Of a stretch of 64,000 nucleotides of DNA, positions 57,029 to 64,000 are shown one piece after another; the stretch's first letter is position 1, and the number at the start of each line of letters is the position of its first letter. This DNA is from Primulina eburnea (Eukaryota > Streptophyta > Magnoliopsida > Lamiales > Gesneriaceae). The notes beneath the pieces are model-generated. The model had not been told where the DNA came from. It worked only from the letters and a program-made list of their open reading frames with translations, and ran no database searches. The stretch is from contig NC_133105.1 of the NCBI RefSeq assembly GCF_022965805.1, forward strand, positions 31,438,447 through 31,502,446, read 5' to 3'. A program made the position numbers and the translations under genes.

Positions 57029-60000
57029 TCTTTCCGTTTCTACTCCGATGGGTCATTCGGTGTTAGCAAAGCGTCTAGTGATGGGTTGTCCCTTAAATTT
57101 TGAGGGTAACGAATTGATTGCGAATCTTATGATCCTGGAGATGGAGGATTTTGATTGTATTCTAGGTATAGACCTATTGACTACCTACCGAGCTACCGTG
57201 GATTGTTACTAGAAGCTTGTTCAGTTTCGTACGACTGAGAGCTCTAGTTGGTTTTTCTATGGTGAGGGAGCGCGACCTCCGATGCCAGTGGTATCTGCTC
57301 TGAAAGCCTGTCGTGCTTTAGAGGCGGGCGGGGAAGGCTACCTCATCTATGCGATTGATTCCTCCACAGGTAGTGTTGGTATAGAGGATATTCCAGTGGT
57401 TTGTGAATTTCCTGATGTTTTTCCAGATGAGATTCCTGGTTTTCCTTCGGTTAGAGAGGTGGAATTTGGCATTGAGTTAATGCCAGGGACTGCACCGATT
57501 TCTCGTGCCCCCTATCGTCTTGCTCCGTCAGAGATGAGAGAATTGAAGCAGCAATTGCAGGATCTTCTTGATAAAGGTTATATTCGCCCGAGTGTTTCAC
57601 CTTGGGGAGCTCCAGTCTTGTTTGTCAAGAAAAAGGATGGATCGATGCGATTGTGTATTGATTATCGCCAGCTGAATCGTGTGACGATCAAAAACAAGTA
57701 TCCATTACCTCGTATTGATGACTTGTTCGATCAGCTTCAGGGTACCTCTGTTTACTCCAAGATTGACTTGCGATCGGGTTATCATCAGATGAGAGTCAGA
57801 GATGATGATATTTCCAAGACTGCATTTCGTACTCGATATGGACATTACGAGTTTCTAGTTATGCCATTCGGATTGACGAATGCGCCAGCGGTGTTCATGG
57901 ATCTAATGAACCGAGTCTTTCGTGATTTTCTAGATCAGTTTGTTGTGGTTTTCATCGATGATATCTTGATTTATTCTCACAGTGTGGAAGAGCATATCCA
58001 GCACTTGAGGATTGTGTTGCAGATTCTTCGCGAGAAGCAATTGTATGCTAAGCTGAGTAAGTGCGAATTCTGGATTGATCGTGTAGTATTCCTTGGTCAT
58101 GTGATTTCCAAGGAAGGAATTTCTGTGGATCCCGGCAAGATCGAAGCAGTGCTGAATTGGTCACGTCCTACGACGGTGGCTGAGATCCGTAGTTTTCTAG
58201 GTCTGGCAGGGTATTATCGTCGCTTCATCGTGAATTTCTCTCAGGTAGCTAGACCATTGACGCAGCTTACTCGGAAGGATGTTCCATTTGAGTGGTCATC
58301 TGAGTGCGAAGATAGTTTCAGAGAGCTTCGTCGACTTCTGACTTCTGCACCTGTTTTGGCGTTACCGTCAGGATCTGATGGTTTCAGTGTTTACACCGAT
58401 GCTTCTTTTCAAGGATTAGGGTGTGTGTTGACGCAGAATAGTCATGTGATCGCTTACGCATCCAGGCAGTTAAAACCTCACGAGGAGAAGTACCCTATTC
58501 ATGATCTAGAATTAGCTGCTATTGTGTTTGCGCTAAAGATCTGGCGTCATTATTTGTACGGGGTTAAGTTTGAAATTTTTACTGATCATAAGAGTCTGAA
58601 GTATCTGTTCACTCAGGCTGAGTTGAACATGAGACAACGTCGTTGGATGGATCTACTTAAAGATTATGACTGCGAGATCAAGTACTATCCAGGCTCTGCG
58701 AATCTCACAGCAGATGCTCTTAGTCGCAAGGTGAGAGTCTCTGCACTTCAGACCAGTGCTATGATTAGTACTATCCAGGATTGTTGTTCATTGGGATTTA
58801 ATTTCAAACATCGGAAAGGTATGGAGAGCATTCGTGTTGCTACCATTCTATCTGAGCCAGCTTTGTTCGCTCGGATTCGAGATGCTCGGATGTCTGATCT
58901 CAAGACTCAGAGATTAGCTCGGTTGGCTGGTGGAGATAGCAATTTCCATTATCAGTCTAATGGTCTTCTGTGTTTGTCTAATCGGGTTGTGGTACCAGAG
59001 GATGATACTTTGAGGGAAGAGATCTTGGCTCAGGCTCATCGAAGCAAGTTGAGTGTCCATCCAGGAAGCAACAAGATGTATAAAGATTTGAGGACACGAT
59101 TTTGGTGGAAAGGGATGAAGCGCAGCGTTTATCTGTTTGTTTCCAAGTGTCTTGTTTGTCAGCAGGTTAAGGCAGAGCACCGTCGACCGGGAGGATTATT
59201 GCTGAACTTACCTATTCCTGAATGGAAGTGGGAGCATATCGCGATGGATTTCATTACTCACTTACCATTGTCTTCGAGGAATAGTGATGCTATTTGGATA
59301 GTGGTGGATCGACTCACCAAGTCTGCTCATTTTCTGCCATATAACCGTGATTTCACTTTCGATCGTATGGCTCGATTGTACATTCAAGAGATTGTACGTT
59401 TGCATGGGGTGCCAGTTAGTATTGTCAGTGACAGAGATCCTCGTTTTACCTCACGATTTTGGGGTAGTTTCCAGGCGGTATTGGGTACGTCCCTAAGTTT
59501 AAGTACAGCTTATCATCCAGAGACCGACGGTCAGACGGAGAGAACTATCCGTACACTTGAGGATATGATGCGAGCTTGTGTGATGGATTTTGGAACCGCT
59601 TGGCAGGATCATTTGCCTTTGATTGAGTTCGCGTACAACAACAGCTATCATCGTAGTATTGGTATGGCACCATTTGAGGCGTTGTATGGGCGACGTTGTC
59701 GTACTCCATTATTTTGGGATGAAGTTGGGGAACGACATGTTGAGGGACCGGAGTTAGTCCAGCAGGCTATTGATAAGGTTGCAATAATCAAGAAGCGGAT
59801 TAAGATCGCTCAGGATCGACAGGCTAGTTATGCGAACACCAAACGTCGACCTCTTTATTTTCAGCCAGGTGAGAAAGTGTTTCTCCGAGTTTCGCCTTTT
59901 CGCAGGATTTTGAGATTTGGTCTCAAGGATAAGCTGTCTCCGAGATTTATTGGTCCATTTGAAATATTGGAAAGCGTGGGAGATTTGGCTTACAGACTTG

Positions 60001-60281
60001 CTTTGCCGCCGTACCTATCAAGTATTCATGATGTGTTCCACGTATCTTTGTTGAGACGATACATAGCAGATAAGTCTCACATCTTGCATCCCTCTGAAGT
60101 TCAACTAAATTCAGATTTGTCTTACGTGGAACGACCAGTGCGGATTCTCGATCGCAAAGACAAGGTGTTGCGGAATAAGATCATTCCTCTTGTCTTAGTT
60201 CAGTGGCAGCGCAGAGGCACTGAAGAAGCCACTTGGGAGCTAGAGAGTCGTATGCGTTCGGAGCATCCAGAGCTCTTTTGA
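57029..60281 (+). pseudogene. pol: Element H pol: protease end, RT, RNase H, integrase, chromodomain-like tail
   Basis: A frame from the protease C-terminal half ([13 protein letters not shown]), with a TAG at 57210 where element B has CAG in the same codon, then 999 open codons from ATG 57282. Positions in that frame: RT with IDYRQLN (126-132) and FIDD (224-227); RNase H with D373, E410, D435 and D478; integrase zinc finger H586, H593, C623, C626; core D656, D717, E753, the last two 35 residues apart as usual; [10 protein letters not shown] near 890-900; and a chromodomain-like tail to residue 999. All catalytic residues of RT, RNase H and integrase are present, but there is no protease active site and no normal start. 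Confidence 0.94.
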
Positions 60282-60430
60282 GTTGTACTATGGTTGTAAT
60301 ATGGATGTGTGTGTGTTTTCCGTTGTAATCTAAATATCAGTTGTGTTTAGCAACAATTGAGATATAATAACAAGGTTGTTACTCCTTTTTGTTCATCCTC
60401 TAAACTTGATTTCGAGGACGAGATCTTTTT

Positions 60431-60443
60431 AAGGGGGGGAGAA
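60431..60443 (+). other. Polypurine tract of element H
   Basis: AAGGGGGGGAGAA directly before the 3' LTR, identical to that of element B. Confidence 0.9.
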
Positions 60444-61888
60444 TGTAGTAGCCTGAATTCCAAATTGGGTAATTAACGGATTAATGGTGATTAAGAAGGT
60501 TTAATGTGTAATTTTGACCATGGTCATGATCGGACGGACCGAAGATGGTTCGGTAGCACCGAAGAGTTCGGACGATCCGAAGTGGGTTCGGTGGATCCGA
60601 TCATGAGGTGTCAAGAGTTGATCGACACGTCAGTTTGCATGCAAGTTCGGATGATCCGAAGTGTAGGTTCGGTGGATCCGATCATGAGGTGTCAAGAGCC
60701 GATGGACACGTAGGAGTTCGGACGTTCCGAAGTGTGTTCGGTGGATCCGAACATAGCCTATAAATAGTGCTCGGAATTCCTCATTTTGGATTGCAAATTC
60801 TTGAAGTTGTGTCTCCTAGTTGAGAGGTTTGGAAGGTTTCTAGGGTTAGTTGTTGGTCGAGCGATAGCCAAGAGCTGCCAGGATTGGTAGCGTAGCGACG
60901 CCTGAGTTACGAGGCAATCGACATCAAAGGGCTGTCGACGGACGAAGGTAAACCCTAAACCTTTGGTAGTACTGGTTTTGCTAGTCTAGCATGGTAGTAT
61001 TGTTCATTGGGTATGCTTTTGATGCGTAGGATTGTTCTAGACCTGATTAGCGGTGTTGCGTAAGGCTAGGCTTGCTGTGATAGAGGTACGAAAGTACTAT
61101 CCGAGATATCCTGGTCGAGTATACATCCTTATATGTGTTGCATGATTATGTGGTGCATTGATATATGTCATATGATGCATGCTATTATGTCACGTTTTAT
61201 GATGCATGTTGCATTTCATGTTGAGCCGTATCTCCTTCGAGATAGCCTTTACTGTTGAGCTGTATCTCTTTCGAGATAAGCTATATCTTGTGGGGCCGCT
61301 CAGCCCTGTCTTGTCTTGTGGACGCATGGACACCGAGAGTACACAGTGGCCGACGGGTCCGGAGGGCTTCGGTGATCCGGGACATTTTAGGTCCACGTCT
61401 GTTCTTGTAGTGGATGCAGTGACCCAGAGGAGTACCGCGCGGCACTATCCACTTGGCGCCTCTAGACTGAGCATTTTGAGATCCTTTGTTACTCCTGTTT
61501 CTTGACTACCCTGGTATCATATCATAGCATGTGCATTTCATATAGGTTTGTATACTCATGCTTTTGTACTGGGCGTTCTTATCGCTCACGTCCTCGGTTT
61601 TGTTTATCTTGGACACCCCATTCCCACGGGGCAGGCCTCAGGTTGGACAGCTCAGGAGGAGGAGGAGGAGGACGTTGAGTAGCTGGTTGGTTTAGTTCTT
61701 CGGTATCTTTTTGTTTCGATATGGTTGTACCGTATATTTCAGTTTAGTTGAGTTGTTCTGGATTTTCGATTGGGTTGTATATCTATCGTTTGGTGTCAGT
61801 TTTCCGTTGTTATCTCTGATTATTATTAATTAAGTTAATTGCATGCTTAGTTCTTCATTAGTAGGTGATTCTGGAACGGGTCACTACA
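60444..61888 (+). repeat. Element H 3' LTR (1445 bp)
   Basis: Same length as the 5' LTR with about three substitutions. Hairpins are at 61229-61278. Followed by the tttct duplication. Confidence 0.95.
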
Positions 61889-62837
61889 TTTCTCGTAACA
61901 TAAAATTCAACAATATTAAGCTTATTAAACCCAAAATCAATTACATAACTTCGAAAAGCTACTGATCTTACTCAAGTGTTCTTTAAAAGTTCGAACTTAA
62001 TCCTCAAAAATTTTGAAATTTGCAATTTGGTCCTTAAAGTTCCCAAAATTTATATTTTTGGTCCTACAACTCTTTGAAATTTGCATCTTCGTACCCATAA
62101 ATTTTTCGACTTAACCTCATTAACCTTAAAATTCTTTGCACTCAAAATTAAATCCCAAAATTTGGTAAATTTGAAAATAATCCCTTAGAATATTGCTTTA
62201 CACTTAGGTCCTTAAAATTCTCAATTCATGTAATTCAATCCTTAAATATATCTAGATAGAACATACACTTTAAATAAATTCTACGTCTTTATATTTCCAA
62301 AGATCGTCGTAGTCTTCGAATCATTAATCCTTATATGAAATCTTCAAAAAAAATTAATTAAGCTAGCACCCAAGAACCATTTGTAATTTCTTAGAAAATC
62401 TACAAGTCTCAAAAGCATTCGTAATTGTCAAATTTATCTTATGACTTCACTAGTCTAACATCAGTACTACTATCCAAAAATTAATATAGAAAAATCATTT
62501 ATAACTTTTTCTAACGCCCAAAAGCAAAATTCTTACTCATGTCCAATTCCACCACACCAGCGTGCAAGAAAATTAAATAATTTTCTCATTTCATGTCGTA
62601 ACATGCATAAAAAGTTTTAAGGATCTAATCTCAATTCATAACGACAAGCAAACTTGTACTCTAAAACGTATGTCATGTAAACATACAAATGATAGAATTT
62701 AAAACATGCACATATTGAAATCATGACTTCATGCTTATTACTTAAAAGACTTTCAAACATTAAAACTTACAGACTTGAGGTGCGACTTCGTGAGCTTCTT
62801 GCGACTGGCAGTAGGCGTAACCCTTTACAAGAACACC
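61889..62837 (-). other. Element G interior next to its primer site, no gene seen
   Basis: AT-rich, with recurring GGTCCTTAAA / TCCCAAAATTTG-like phrases between about 61990 and 62240. In the minus-strand sense this is the 5' leader and gag position, but no gag motif is visible. Confidence 0.55.
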
Positions 62838-62849
62838 GCTCTGATACCA
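62838..62849 (-). other. Primer binding site of element G
   Basis: TGGTATCAGAGC on the minus strand, two bases inside the 5' LTR, the same spacing as in element A. Confidence 0.9.
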
Positions 62850-62851
62850 AC

Positions 62852-63956
62852 TGTAACGAACCGTACTTTTCACCATTCAAAATTTGCGGAAAAATTAAAA
62901 TTTTCTTTAATATAAAATAATCTTCAATATTTGCCATAAAATACCACAACCAAATCCACCATAAGAAAAGGTTGTCAAAAGAGTCGTTCATAAAATATTT
63001 GAAATTCAACATCACCAATAAAATCTGCTAACAAAATACTTGCTCAAAACATCTCCCATCACATCATATAAATCAGAGTATTTTAAACTTTGCATAAAAA
63101 CGTAAACATGGCGGTCCTCGGGTTTAGCCTCCCGCTCAGTCCAAGCCTGCCACTTGGTCGCCACCTCCTGCCTCCTCATCAACATAAGCACCTGCATCGA
63201 TCAAGTCTAGTGAGTCTAAAGACTCAACACGTATAAACTGGAATAACGAGTACTACATAATAAAATCGCATGCAACTTAAAAATAGAACATACATAACTT
63301 GAAACTTGAACTTGCATAATAAATTTAAAACTTTCATAATAACCTTAAAACTTGAACATACATACTTTGAAACTTGAACTTGAATAATAGCTTGAACTTT
63401 GCATAATAACTTTAAACCTTGCATAATAACTTTGAACTTTGCATAATAAATTTGAACATACGTACATACATACTCTGACGTGCCATCATCATAAACTTTC
63501 ATAAACATACTGCATACTTGAACATATGTAACTTCATCATTTTCGTAGAGGATGTTTCAAAGCAAGTGACCCATAACATAATAAATATCTGATCAGACAA
63601 ACCACAGTACTGGGCTGACAGAGACCTATCCACTGCCACATACATAAGATCCCTGTTCATAATTTAACAGGCCAGTTGATCCACGTTCATAATTTAACGC
63701 TTCACAACCACGATCTAACCCGTTCATAATTTAACGGGCGGATTGGTCCCCGTTCATAATTTAACGCTTTCCAATCCTTAACTTCATAACCCGTTCATAA
63801 TTTAACGGGGGGGAGAGGTCCTCGGCCACGTTCACCGACTTCCAAACCCATTCACTTTTGGTCACAAGACATTTAGCATACCTCAAAAACTTCAAATATT
63901 TTCTTTGCACGTCATACATACTTACTTTGCATTGAGAGATTCGTTGGATGTCAATC
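62852..63956 (-). repeat. Element G 5' LTR, part before the I insertion
   Basis: The last 1105 bp of the LTR in the minus-strand sense, matching 50291-51395 with about 11 differences. Cut after caatc (63952-63956), the presumed duplication of element I. Confidence 0.87.
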
Positions 63957-64000
63957 TGTGGGGACCCGGGCTCTAACTCAATTCTTTTGGGATTTAATTG
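63957..64000 (-). mobile_element. Element I: edge of an E-family LTR
   Basis: The final 44 bases are the reverse complement of the last 44 bases of the element E LTR (39571-39614), starting TGTGGGGACCCGGG. So a minus-strand E-family LTR begins here, inside the G LTR, and continues past the window. Confidence 0.85.

Larger units (their letters stand above)
55407..61888 (+). mobile_element. Element H: very young Tekay/Del retrotransposon with gag deletion
   Basis: 6.48 kb, flanked by tttct (55402-55406 and 61889-61893). Both LTRs are 1445 bp with only about three substitutions, making it the youngest visible insertion. Pol from RT to the integrase tail is open and almost the same protein as in B. 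A deletion of about 1088 bp removes capsid, zinc knuckles and the protease active site. Movement, if the deletion came first, needed proteins from elsewhere. Confidence 0.95.
50291..63956 (-). mobile_element. Element G: large-LTR non-autonomous element
   Basis: Minus-strand element inside the F LTR. The 3' LTR (50291-53543) is complete; the 5' LTR starts at 62852 and is interrupted at 63957 by element I. Over 1.1 kb the LTRs differ at about 11 positions (1%). Without element H the interior is only about 2.8 kb and has no intact gag or pol. Its LTR is a relative of the A, D and solo LTRs. Confidence 0.87.

Overview
The window is plant nuclear DNA made almost entirely of LTR retrotransposons inserted into one another. 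The autonomous elements are Ty3/gypsy chromoviruses of the Tekay/Del type: gag and pol lie in one long frame, the integrase ends in a chromodomain-like tail, and primer sites match the 3' end of initiator Met-tRNA (TGGTATCAGAGC). A Ty1/copia relic of SIRE-like type forms the oldest layer on the left. I found no host gene, rRNA, tRNA gene or CRISPR array. AT-rich spacers, long LTRs and spliceosomal signals fit a dicot. The gag sequences recall Lamiales/Gesneriaceae entries, but that is weak memory, not a result.

Layout. Positions 1-1452 and 22060-26477 are the copia-type relic. Element A (1453-22059, +, TSD ctcta) sits in it and is split by a solo LTR (4651-7720, -, TSD tttca) and by element B (10219-17803, -, TSD agaga). 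Element C (26478-34226, -, TSD aatta) lies further right in the relic. From about 34370 a deep stack begins: D (LTR, -) is entered by E (37802, +), E by F (43189, -), F by G (50291, -), and G by H (55407-61888, +, TSD tttct) and by I (63957, -). The right halves of D, E, F, G and I lie beyond the window.

State of the elements. B is nearly intact, with one in-frame TAG between capsid and zinc knuckle. H has two almost identical LTRs but a deletion of about 1.1 kb that removes most of gag and the protease active site. A and E carry scattered stops. C, F and G have LTR pairs that differ by only about 1-2% but internal regions whose pol is decayed almost beyond recognition, so they look like families mobilised in trans. 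F keeps a readable gag.

Main points for a second look: a 163-bp GT-AG intron in A exactly between gag and protease; arrays of spaced palindromes 5' of the TATA box, with different sequences in B/H, E and F; short hairpin arrays at a similar distance from the LTR 3' end in most families; a chimeric LTR shared by B and H; recurrent CAG-to-TAG stops; and a possible 51-codon minigene with its own TATA box and poly(A) signal inside G.
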